A stretch of DNA of 64,000 nucleotides, from contig CM066730.1 in NCBI GenBank assembly GCA_033961575.1, positions 120,059,523-120,123,522 of the forward strand. Direction: 5' to 3'. The stretch is from Aselliscus stoliczkanus (taxonomy: Eukaryota > Chordata > Mammalia > Chiroptera > Hipposideridae). Of this stretch, positions 26,468 to 36,990 are shown piece by piece (the stretch's first letter is position 1; each line of letters opens with the position of its first letter). Position numbers and translations under genes: made by a program. The notes under the pieces are model-generated. The model was not told the origin of the DNA, did not search any database, and was given only the letters and a program-made list of their open reading frames with translations.

Positions 26468-27785
26468 GAAAGGCTTTTATTTTATTTTTAAAGATTTTAT
26501 CAAAATACAGCTAATATACAATATTATATTATTTTAATGTGTACACCACAGTTATTTAACATTTATATATCTAAAGAAGTGATCACCATGAGAAATCTAG
26601 CAACCATTTGATACAATATTATTAACTATTTCCCATGCTGTACGTTACACCCCCATCACTTGTTTGTTTTATGCCTGGAAATTTGGACCTCTTATTCCCT
26701 TTCACCTTTCCCCCTTTTAACAGCTGCCACCAGTAACAGGAGTAGCTCCACAGAAAGCCCAGATACCCCGAGGCCTGCTGCTACCTGCCGGTCCCCTTCA
26801 GGTTCAATCTCTGATAAAACCTCGTGTGGTACACAATTTGGCAGGATTCAGTGAATCACCAGAGTGAGAAGAGTTGTGGCCACTAGGTTAATGTAGACTT
26901 TGGCTTGGTGCTAGTGCTGAGCCTGGAGTTACTCAGCAAAAGCCTCAGAGCACACAGAAGCCAGTAGCTGTCTGCCTGGGGCCTATAGGACCCCATAGTT
27001 TTCTAAGAAAAAGCTCAATGTGGGAGGGGCTGGCTGCTCATGAGAAAGAACCTCCAGCAGTGTGTGAATTTGGTTGGATGGAGTTCCAGCTGAGTCAGCA
27101 GGGCAGAGCAGGGAAGCTCACCAGACCAATCAGATTCAGATTTGGCTTGTGGGGGCTGGCTCAACACAGGAAACATGATATCCACTTGCCGGCTGCATGG
27201 GAGACAGACCTTTCACAGGAAAAATGGTGACTGTCCTCTAGCTTTTGCACTGAAGCAACACACCTCAGTCTGTCCCCAGTATGTTTCTGGCAACCCCCGA
27301 GTTACTGTCCCTCCAACGGAACCCAAAGTAAGTACTTGCGAGCCAGAGAGTCTGTGCATGGGCCGTTTAAGATAACATCTGGATTTTCCCCAGCCTTCCA
27401 TCCCACCCACATGGTTGGAATTCCCACTGTTTTTCACAGCCAGATGTTCTGGGGGATCTTCTTCCTGACACTAGTACTTGGGGATGGGGAGACTGGTTTG
27501 TGGCTAGGATTTGTCAGTCCTTCAGGAGAAACCTCTGTGGCCGTGATATCCCTCCCAGTTCTCAACCACCATACGGAGGTTTGGGGCTAGCCTGTTTTGC
27601 ATCTCTGCCCCTCCTACCAATTTTGATGTGGCTTCCTTTTTATATCCTTAGTTATAAAACTTATGTTCAGCCAGACTTCTGGTGGTTCTCGAGGTTCATT
27701 GTTTTATAATTTAGTTGTAAGTTTAATGTGTTCATGGAAGGAAGCAGACACCATGTTTTTCTACTCTGCCATCCTGGATCTCCCC
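26468..27785 (-). mobile_element. Compact L1 copy: 5' UTR-like block joined to 3' UTR
   Basis: On the minus strand the copy opens at the CAGGATGGCAGAGTAGAAAA motif typical of mammalian L1 5' ends (plus strand 27757-27776). It runs through about 1 kb of comparatively GC-rich 5' UTR-like sequence and at about 26725 changes directly into L1 3' UTR (acaatattatatta, atttatatatctaaagaagt on the plus strand). It ends in an A-rich tail. No ORF1 or ORF2 sequence lies between the two parts. Frames of 60-84 codons here are noncoding. It may be an internal deletion or a non-autonomous L1-derived unit. Confidence 0.72.
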
Positions 27786-27825
27786 TAAGCTCTGTTTATT
27801 TTACCTTCAAAATGAATGTATAATC

Positions 27826-28525
27826 TATACTTTTCTTACCATCTTCCCTGCCACCATCCCTCCTAGGCTAAGCCATCATTGTTCTTCATTTGAAATATAG
27901 CCTGATAATATGTCATTCTACACTTACTCTTGCTGTCTTTTAGTCCATTATTGACATAACAGCCATTGTGAACTTTGAAGAACCTCTATCAAACTATGTC
28001 ACATTCTTTGTTTCTCTCTCATTTGGAAGCAAGAAAATTAAAATGCCCACATGTCTTAACACCTTTCATAATCTGGCTCCTGTTCTCCAAATTCATCTCA
28101 CTCCATCTGTCTTCTCCCTCCAGATACACCAGTGATTTGCAATCCCATGAATTCACCAAGTCTTTAGTCCTTGCATGGGCTGGACTAACTGCCTGCATTT
28201 CGTTCCACTTCCTGCAACTCTTCATTTGACTGAATTCTTATTTTTCAGGTCCCAGCTTAATTTTTGTTTTCTCAGGGAAATCTTCCTAGATCGATCAATC
28301 TAAACTAGGTCGTTCTTATATTCTCTCCCGCTGAGTTTTATTCTTTCCTTCCTTCCCCTTATCAGAATTTGCAATTACACGTGTCTATTTTTTTGGCTGC
28401 CTCATCAAACTGTTAACACCAAGAGGACAAATATCTTGTCCTAGCATTGTATCTAACACCTAGCATAGTGTCTAAATATCAGTCAGAACTTATATAATAT
28501 CTATTGAATGAATTAACTAATTAGT
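27826..28525 (+). mobile_element. L2 LINE, 3' part
   Basis: Landmarks in order are aggctaagccatcattgttc, ctttcataatctggctcctg, ggaaatcttcctagatcgat, gttaacaccaagaggacaaa, and the end tctattgaatgaattaacta. All fit the L2 3' end. It lies between the two minus-strand L1 copies. Confidence 0.75.
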
Positions 28526-28663
28526 TGTTATACAATAAACAACTGAATTCATTAAGTCATATTCAGAAATTATAACATATGGCCAAATATAAATTTTTAA
28601 GTCTCTTAATAAATTGTATAGGACCTTATGCACATTTATGGGATACCTTGGCTTCTCCTTCTT

Positions 28664-31392
28664 AAAGATTTTTATTGAAATATAGCTGACATACAATATT
28701 ATATTAGTTTTAGGTGTACACCATAGTTATTGAGCATTTATATATCTAAAGTGATCACCATGATAAGTCCAGCAACCAACTGACACCATACCACATTATC
28801 ACAATATTATTTACCATATTCCCTATGCTGTACATTACATCTCCAGACTTATTTGTTTTATACCTGGAAATTTGAACCTTATATTCCCCTTCACCTTTTT
28901 TCTTCTTCTTAAAATTTTACAATTACAGTTGACAGTCAATACTATTTTATATTAATTTCAAGTGTACAGTATAATGGTTAGACATTTATATAATTTAAGA
29001 AGTGATCTGACTAGTCTAGAACCCAATAATTATACGTAATTAGTACCATATTATTGACTAAATTCCTTATGCTTTGCTTTACATCCCCGTGACTATACTC
29101 TGCTCTCCAAACTTTCTTGTATTTATCACCTCAATAAATCTAGTACCCATCTGATACAATACATATTAATAGTTCTTATAATATTACTTACTATGTGCCT
29201 TATGCTATACCCGACATCCACATGATGACTGTGTAACAACCAATTTGTACTTCTTAATCCCTCTTTTTCACTGACCCTCCAAACCTTCTCCCATATAGCA
29301 ACCATCAGAATGTTCTCTGTATCTATGAGTTTGTTTCTGTTTTGTTTGTTCATTTATTTTGCTCTCTAGATTCCACATATAAATGAAATCACATTGCATC
29401 TGTCTTTTTCTGTCTGACATACTCTACTCAGCACAATACCCTTTTTGGAACATCCATTCTCCTGCAGATGGCAAGATCCCATTCCCTCCCACTGCTGAGC
29501 AATATTTCATTCTTAATATGTACCACCTCCTCTTTATCCATTTATCCATCAACAGACACCCAGGCTGCCTCCACATCTTGGCTATTGTAAACAATGCTGC
29601 GATGAACATATGGATGCACACCTTCCCTTATAGTATTATTCTGGATTCCTTAGGATATATACTCAGAAGTGGGGTTACATGGTCCTTCTTTTTCTTTTGT
29701 TATAGCCTTTGTTTTAAAGTCTATTTAGTCTGGTATAAGTATTGCTAGTCCAGTGTGTGTGTGTATTTCCCCAAGATTCATAAGATACCTTTTTCCATCC
29801 CTTTATTTTCAGTCTGTTTGTGTCTTTCGATCTCAAGTGAGTCTCTTGTAGTTCACATATATAAGGGTCTGTTTTCTTATCCATTCACCTACCTTATGTC
29901 TTTTGATTGGAACAGTCAATCAGTTTTCATTTTGGATGTATTTCTTTGCTCCCCTTTTTGGCTGATTTCTTGTGTTTGTTTATATGTATTAGATAGCACT
30001 GCTCTGTCTCCCAGTCTTAGTAGAGTGGCTTTATGTAGCAGGTGCCCCGTGAGGCCCAGTGGTGCAGTCTTCTTGGCCGCCTGAGAAGGGTGCTCCAGGT
30101 GTGTCCCTTGTGTGGGTTGGGTGTGCCCTCCTATTATAGTTGAGGCTTGATTGCCATTTACACATCAGTAGGAGGGACTGACCCTCAGGCTGACTGATTG
30201 TGAGGACTGGCTATGAATAGAGTGGGAGAGTTGTGCAAGTGGGTGACCCTACAAAGCAGGGTTCACTCTAGCAGGCCTCTGGTGTGTACTCAGTCTGCCC
30301 TTTGGGTGTGTCCTTGGAAGCAGTTGAGTGATGCTATGTCCAAAGCTGGCCTCGGGCTTGCCAGCCCTGAGACCTCCTTGGAGTTGCCCCACCTCAGGCC
30401 ATGTTCAGCCACAGTGGGTGCCTTTCCCAGAGCCACTTGATATGAGCCACAAAGCAGTCTGCAGATGGCAGCCACCCTTGCCAGGCTTGGAAGTGTCTGG
30501 GGAAGGCCAAGCTCTGAATTTGGCAGGCTGTCAGCCAGTGGTGCAGAAAATGCTGAAGCCAGATGATATTTGTTTGGGTTTTGTGAACCTTTGAGGGATT
30601 TTAGGAAAGCCTGCAGCATGAGCCAAGACAGGCCATTTGTATGGCAAAGCCACTGGCAATGGCTTTGGAGGGTCCCCCTGTTGGGTGGGGCAGGGTCTTA
30701 TAATCACGAGGGCAGGGAAAATGGTGTTAGCCAGGTTGATGGAGACCCAGATATGTTGGCTGCCTGTGTCCACACACTGGGAGAGGGGAGGGCTCAAAAA
30801 AGAAACAATGGATTCTACCAACATTTCAGTCTGGGAGAAAGCTGTCCCTCTACCTTTCTTTCTGAGGCCAGACAATTCAATCCCTCCTTGTATGTCCCTG
30901 GCATTTTTTGAACTGATGCCCTGGTGCTGAGGCTCAGAGCAAGTGAGTCAGTCAGCAAGTTTAGTCCATGTGTGGACCCTTGTAGAGGAATGCCTGTGAC
31001 TGCAGCTGCCTACTGTCTCACACTGCCACTGTCTCTGCTATTTTCCACAGCTAGAAGTTGTGTGGATTTCTCTTCCTGGCACTGGAACCCAGGGCTGGGG
31101 AACCTGGTTTGGGGCTGGGACCTCTCACTCCTCAGAGAGGGACTTCCACAGCTGAGATATCTCTCCTGATTTTTAAAGGTCACACGTGGATTTGGAAAGC
31201 CTTTTCCATGTTTCCTCCCCTTCTCGAGGTGGCTTTTTCTGTATGTCCTTAGTTGTGGGAATTTGGTTCAGGTAGACTTCAGGCTATTCTCAATGATGGT
31301 TGTTCTGTAGTTTAGTTGTAATTTTGATGTGATCATGCGAGGAGGCAAGCACAGTGTTTACCTACTCTACCATCTTGATCAGAAACCTATTC
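28664..31392 (-). mobile_element. Internally deleted L1 with 5' UTR, endonuclease piece and long 3' UTR
   Basis: On the minus strand, 31392 down to about 29960 is a GC-rich 5' UTR-like block opening with an AAGATGGTAGAGTAGG motif. From 29940 to 29690 translation gives ORF2 endonuclease phrases QETHL, LKIKGWKK and GLAILIPD-IDFKTKAITK, with stops. From about 29685 to 28664 the sequence is the end of ORF2 and the 3' UTR. The reverse transcriptase region is missing, as is any ORF1 I can recognise. The 3' UTR seems to contain three diverged copies of one module. The copy cannot encode proteins. Confidence 0.75.
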
Positions 31393-32465
31393 TAATTGAT
31401 TTAGAAAATATGTCTTGTGGCCTTACTTATTAACTCTAAAATGATTTTTTATCTTTCAAATTCTACCACTTTGTCTTGCCTGATCTACAATGATCAGTAG
31501 TCTCCATTTTATCATAATTTCATAATTACAGTAGCATATTTTAAACTTTTTTCAAGAAAATCTATGTTGCAAGAGAATCTAAAAATAAAACTATCTGTTG
31601 ATTGGTGAGAAAGATGAACAGGCAACTTCTAATACAGAAATATTAAACAGTTATTCCTTCAGGCTCAGCAGCTCAGAACTCTAACAAAAATCCAGTTTAA
31701 CAATATCACTCTCAATATCCTACCTAGCATCAGACCTGGCTAGACCCTGATAGTGATAACTGTTTTGACAACTTATTCAAGTCTTGTCCAATAATTCATG
31801 CTTAGTACAAGAGGTTAAATTTCCTTCAAACTGACTAAATGTTTTCCTGAAACAGTATCTTTCCAATCTATGTAACTGGGATCATTTAACAACCAACTGG
31901 CAAATGAAGTTCCTTCTCTGATTCTTAGAACAACCTTTTTCCCAGGGAGAGGAAATTTATGTTCTTTAATAGCACAGGTGTGAGCCAAAGGCAGTTTGCT
32001 GCTAATCTGCCTTTGATATTGTGTCTACTTTCTGGAATCTGTCTTCATCCTTATGACCAAATCTCCTGCATCCATATCCATTCCTTATGATTTGGGAATT
32101 GCTTTCTGCCTTGGAATCTTGAGTGGAAAAGCTGTTTCTTTACCAGAGGTTCTTTTTCTGACATGTAGTATTTCAGAGCTTTCGCTCTGGGACCAGCCAG
32201 ATCTGAGTGTGTATTCTCAGTGCATAAACACAGTGATGTGTGTGTGTGTGTGTGTGTGTATTTGCACAAATTATGTAACTAACCTCTCTAAATCTTAATT
32301 TTCTTATCTATACAGAGACTACAATAACAGTTTCCTCATAGGAAAGAGTGATTAGGCATGTAACATGCTGAGGAATGCTTTGGAATTAGTGAAACTTCTG
32401 TCCCTGGATGTGATCAAGCAGTGGCTAGTGGACTGCAGAGACAATTTCTGTGTCAGGAAGCAGAA
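31393..32465. other. Unassigned DNA with a (GT)n run
   Basis: No gene seen. A (GT)n microsatellite occupies 32236-32259. Confidence 0.55.
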
Positions 32466-33345
32466 ATCTTCATTTTCCCATCTTCCTGACCTACACCTCC
32501 ACATTGTTTTCTATGTCAGTCAATGGGACTATCATCTACCAAATTTCTCAGGTCCAAGCCTCAGGAGCTATTCTTGATTCCTGTCTTTCCACACAATTTA
32601 TCACTGAGTCTTTTGGGCTCTGCTTCAGAGCATCTCCTGAACTACATAACTTCTCATGATTTTCACTCCTAACCACCTAAAATCAAGTTCCTATCATGTC
32701 TCCTTTTTTAGTCTCATGTCCCTAAGGTCCCATTTTCCCACAGCAATAAATGGATATTTTAAGTATATAAACTCTTCCATAGAACTCCTTTTCAAAAACC
32801 ATACTAAGGCTTGGTCTTAGGTAGAATAAAATTGAATCTTCTTACCTTGGTCTTTAAGGCCCTCCTAATCTGGTCTGTAACTAACTCTTTGACCTCATTA
32901 CCTTTATGTCTTCTACTTGCTCAATTTCCTCACTACTTCTACTTTTCTCACACACATAGCAATTACCTCTGAAACATTCCACTTGTGGTTTCCTTAAGTC
33001 TGGAACACACTTCTCCCAGGTCTTTGCCTGGCTAACTCATTCTCATTATTCAGATACCAGCCTTCTTATAACCTCTTCAGAGCTGCCTTCCCTACTACCA
33101 TTTTTAAGGTAGGACTCCCTTCAACCCAACCCATTCTATCTCAATCATGTCATGTATTTCCTCCAGATCAATGGTCACTATTTGAAATAATTTTATTTTT
33201 CATCTCACCTTCCCATGCCCCACAAATATACACTCTACAATCTCAAGAAGCCTCATTCCCCATTGTACATTGCATCCTCAATCTATAGAACAGTGGAGAC
33301 ACATGGTCGATGCTTAAGAAGTATTTGATACATCTTAATAAATGA
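32466..33345 (+). mobile_element. L2 LINE, long 3' part
   Basis: The most extensive L2 here: ggtctttaaggccctcctaa, ctggtctgtaactaactctt, ttgcctggctaactcattct, ctcttcagagctgccttccc and a terminal acatcttaataaatgaatat lie in the expected order. The reading frame is not intact. Confidence 0.78.
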
Positions 33346-33991
33346 ATATTGTGTGTTTGCACTTTGTTCTGTTAACTGGTACTAGAAACAATGTGAAAAC
33401 AAAAACAAAACAAACAAAAAACATGAACAGGAGGGTTCATTCTACAAGACTATCGCTACTGTTTTAACAATTAGAACCACAAAAAAATGACAGGTCCTAA
33501 AGACCTGATGTTTTTAAGATGCACTGACAGCCGAAAGGGCATTTTTCATTTTGTTTCTATCACAGTTCTTACTTAAAAAAAACAACAATTGGCAATAAAA
33601 GCAGTAGTTCAACAACAAAACAAAAATGCTAGTTCCTCTAACATTGACTTCTTTACTTTCAGAACTGTCAAAGATCTATTTTTCCTTCATTTGGAGAACA
33701 AATGATTAGAGGATTTAATAATTTAAAAAAATAGAATAGATGCTAGTAGTAAACACAATAATGAATTCTCTTCTAGTTATATTCTTTTAAGAATTATGTT
33801 CCAATTTAATGACTTCATATATTCAATGAAAGAAGACTGTTTTGTTATCATAGCTTAGGTACATTTCTCCCCTTAAATAAAGGAAGCAGTTCACCTAATT
33901 GTTCAATGTTATTATCATTAAACATTTTGGTATTCACCATAAAGAAGGATCATACTACTGGTCAGTAAGGACAACGGTGAATGATGGTATA
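33346..33991. other. Unassigned DNA
   Basis: No gene. A-rich interrupted runs lie near 33398-33422 and 33725. No repeat family recognised. Confidence 0.5.
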
Positions 33992-34559
33992 TGAGTTGTG
34001 ACAATTAAGTTCTCGAACTTGTTGCAATAATGTTGCTAACCTTTTTTGATATCAGAGGGATTATTCATTATACATTTGTACCAACTGGACAAACAAAACA
34101 GTTAAACAAGCTTACTGTTTGGAAGTGCTGAAAAGGCTGCATGAAAAAGTTAGACGACCTGAACTTTTTGCCAACAATTCATGGCTCATACACCATGACA
34201 ATGCACCAGCTCACACGGCACTGTCTGTGAAGGAGTTTTTGCCAGTAAACAAATAACTGTATTGGAACACCCTTCCTACTCCCTGATATGGCCCCCAGTG
34301 ACTTCTTTCTTTACCTGAAGATAAAGGAAATATTGAAAGGAAGACATTTTTATGACATTCAAGACGGTTATACCATGACAGCTCTGATGGCCATTCCAGA
34401 AAAAGGGCTCCAAAATTGCTTTGAAGGGTGGACTAGGTGCTGGCGTTGGTGCATAGCTTCCCAAGGGGAGTAATTCAAAGGTGACCATAGTGATATTCAG
34501 CAATGAGTTATATAACACTTTTTCTAGGAGGAGTTTGTGAACTTAATTGTCCAACCTCA
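33992..34559 (+). mobile_element. Internally deleted mariner-type DNA transposon
   Basis: Terminal inverted repeats match by eye: tgagttgtgacaattaagtt at the left end and, on the opposite strand of the right end, tgaggttggacaattaagtt. TA dinucleotides lie at both outer edges (33990-33991 and 34560-34561), as expected for Tc1/mariner integration. At 568 bp it is under half of the usual about 1.3 kb. The missing part includes the DNA-binding region and the first catalytic aspartate of the transposase. The surviving coding remnant is listed separately. Confidence 0.88.
34050..34480 (+). pseudogene. Broken mariner transposase, C-terminal half
   Basis: Conceptual translation gives mariner phrases in order: FFDIRGIIH and VPTGQT near the left, HHDNAPAH at 34191-34214 (second catalytic aspartate), PDMAPSDFF at 34282-34308 (third catalytic aspartate), then CFEGW and CIASQGE toward the C terminus. 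In intact mariners the last two aspartates are separated by 34 residues. Here their codons are 88 nt apart, with an in-frame stop and a frame change between them. The N-terminal helix-turn-helix domain and first aspartate are missing. The gene is inactive. Confidence 0.88.
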
Positions 34560-34561
34560 TA

Positions 34562-35060
34562 TAGGTAAAACTTACCTCAAGGTGCGTTATTCCCAAGGTT
34601 CTGAAACATTTGTTTTTGAATAATTAAGGAGCTAGGACATTATTGATTACAAACAAGACTGAAGAGTAAGTACAAATAAGATCTTTAACTTTTGTAAATA
34701 TAAATTTTAGGTTTGGGTAGACAAAATCAAGCAGAAAAAAATGATACTGACTAATGAATGCAAGCAATATGAACATTGCAGTTTGTCTTAGAACATTTGA
34801 TTTCTTCAAAAGCAAGTTTTTCACATCTTTGCCTATATTTCTGTCTTTATGTCTAGAAAAATATGATTATAATAGAATAATAAAAATAGTTTCATTATCT
34901 GTTTGAAAGTTATATTTTCACACATTTTTATGACCTTGAAGTAACATAGCAGGATAGATGAGGAGATTTATATAACAAAACTTAAAGCAAAAAAAGAAAA
35001 AATGGAGGTGGATGTTGGATTCATTTATCAATTCAAGTTTGACTCTTCCCCTCCCCACCC
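34562..35060. other. Unassigned AT-rich DNA
   Basis: No gene or repeat recognised up to the short L1 insertion. Confidence 0.5.
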
Positions 35061-35065
35061 ACCCC

Positions 35066-35226
35066 GAATTCCACATATAAGTGATACCGTGCAGTATTTG
35101 TTTTTCTCTGTCTGGCTTACTGCACTTAGCATAATGTTCTCCAGTTTCATTAATGTCACAAATGGCAGGACTTACACAATTTTATTTGTCAATTATACCT
35201 CAATAAAACCAAAAAAAAAACAAGAA
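35066..35226 (+). mobile_element. Very short L1 with 5' inversion
   Basis: 35066-35173 reads as the reverse complement of L1 3' sequence (attccacatataagtgatac, cttagcataatgttctccag, cacaaatggcagga). At about 35180 the orientation flips to sense L1 3' end (atttgtcaattatacctcaa, then an A-tail). The same sense segments occur in normal order in the L1 at 1500-1940. An inverted 5' piece joined to a sense 3' end is the classic outcome of twin priming. Target duplications are not clear. Confidence 0.75.
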
Positions 35227-35229
35227 AAG

Positions 35230-35936
35230 ATAGAAATAAACCTTACATTAAATTTTATAGAATAAACGTTTAGTTAACAAGTAAAACTTATGCTTGGAAA
35301 TCTGCCTTTCTATACATATCTGTAAATATGTGGATTTTTACATATGAATTAGAATATGCACATAGATAGATCTCATTGTAGAGTAACACAAAAGTTGGAA
35401 GTACAAATTACCAACCAATACTCATTTCCCAATAATATGACTATAATGCAATGGAATGATGAGGGGAAGTTAGTGATTTAAATAAAATTTTTAGGCCTTG
35501 GGCATATATTGATTATCCTGGCTGCCTAAAATGTCTTCAGTGATTTCCACATGCCATATTCCCACTCTTTGTAGAAAGCCTATGGGAGAGTTTCTGAGAT
35601 GGTGAGTTGCAACAGCGATGAGAAGATAGGTGAATGATTCCTGCAAACTACTTTGTGCTTGAGTGGAGACTGGGAAAGGAAGGATGTCTCAAAGATTAAA
35701 GTAGTTTTAAAGTAGCATTGGGAATATTAATGATGATACCAATATGTATTAAATAATCAGGTTATTAGAATATGACGATAAAAATTCTTGTTGAGAAGAT
35801 ACTCAGCTTGTAATCTTGATGTTGAAAGAAGCCTTGTCAAATTGACACATCTTTAAGTCTCCAAATTAGATACCAAAAGGGTCTAGACATTAAAGCTTAT
35901 TTGTCTACTATGAAAAAAGTCCCTTAGGTACTGACA

Positions 35937-35938
<2 letters not shown>
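35230..35938. other. Unassigned DNA
   Basis: No gene or transposon seen before the CA microsatellite. Confidence 0.5.

Positions 35939-35977
<39 letters not shown>
35939..35977. repeat. (CA)n microsatellite, left flank of a MITE-like element
   Basis: About 19 uninterrupted CA units end directly at ggtgccaaaaaatgtatgca, the left terminus of the element at 35978-36210. Confidence 0.97.
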
Positions 35978-35979
<2 letters not shown>

Positions 35980-36210
35980 TGCCAAAAAATGTATGCACAT
36001 TTTAAGAAAGGAAAAAAACTGTATAAAAATTGTAATACTCAATATATACTGATAATAAAAGATGAATACAAGTCATATTTGACTTCTGCAATTACAATAG
36101 ATGCCCAAAGTGGTTATCATCAGCGTCCAGACACTTCTGATTATGGTGAATTACCACTTGACCAAGTGGACCAAAGTGTCCACTTGTATACATTTTTCTG
36201 GCATCCCCAG
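35978..36210. mobile_element. MITE-like non-autonomous DNA transposon
   Basis: The left end ggtgccaaaaaatgtatgca and the reverse complement of the right end, gatgccagaaaaatgtatac, form imperfect inverted repeats of about 20 bp. The interior (gattatggtgaattaccact, aagtgtccacttgtatac) has no coding capacity. The compact size and terminal repeats fit a DNA transposon derivative, but I cannot fix the superfamily because the microsatellites mask any target duplication. Confidence 0.65.
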
Positions 36211-36254
36211 GATGTGTGTGTGTGTTTGTGTGTGTGTGTATGTGTATGTGTGTG
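36211..36254. repeat. (GT)n microsatellite, right flank of the MITE-like element
   Basis: Interrupted GT/AT-GT units follow the right terminus. They are reverse-complementary to the CA run on the left, so the whole locus forms a longer inverted repeat. Confidence 0.93.
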
Positions 36255-36859
36255 TCATATATATGACATATACTATTTAGTTCTCATTTAATGTAATATT
36301 TTAGAAAATTAAAAAAAATTAGCTCTACAGAAAGGAGTTGGAGGTAAGATCAGTGGCCTGTGAACTATGTGGCTTGGACAGTAAGGGGAATATCAGAGAG
36401 ATGTGAAATGTATACCAAGGGACTCAAAGAGCTCTTTGAGCTCAAAATTTAATTTTGGACCCTTTTAGTATATGCTCACACAGCCTTATATACTTCCCTG
36501 CAAATAAATATAAGTATGTCTTAAAGATATCAGTTCCATTGAACAAAATTTAAGTGTTTTGAGGCAAGGACTGAGTCTTCACTTATATCCCCTGAATGAG
36601 TATAGTAACTGGCACATATTAAAATCAATAAAATCCATGCAGTTCAATGATTGGCTTTATATTTCAGTCTCTTCGGAGAATATATTTTCTTTATCTATAT
36701 GTCTTTTTATCTACTTATTGACTCTGTCATACTTGGAAGACTTGAATGGGAGTTTTTATGTTGATCACATAGCCATTAATAGTGAAGTATGCCGTTAAAA
36801 AGATACAACGTGGATGATTCTGTGAATAGTAGGTTCTAAAAGAAGATACTCCATGTGTC

Positions 36860-36990
36860 TTGAACATATACTGCGTGCCTTTGGACAATTCTTTTATCCT
36901 CCCTATGACTCAAATTTCCCATCTGTGAAAAGAGCTTGATACTGCCTATCTTCTGCCTACTTCACAGGGATAGTATGCCCGCACCTGAAA
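36860..36990 (+). mobile_element. MIR SINE fragment
   Basis: gtgcctttggacaattcttt, caaatttcccatctgtgaaa and ctgcctacttcacagggata match the central MIR in sense orientation. Confidence 0.7.

Noticed and set aside
29383..29748. 121-codon plus-strand frame
   Set aside because: Antisense to the L1 ORF2 3' end. The phrases arise from reverse-strand LINE sequence.
30213..31252. Cluster of overlapping 64-114-codon frames in GC-richer DNA, first read as a possible CpG-island gene start
   Set aside because: The block has an L1-type start motif at 31375-31390, runs into L1 endonuclease sequence on the same strand, and resembles a second copy at 26726-27785.
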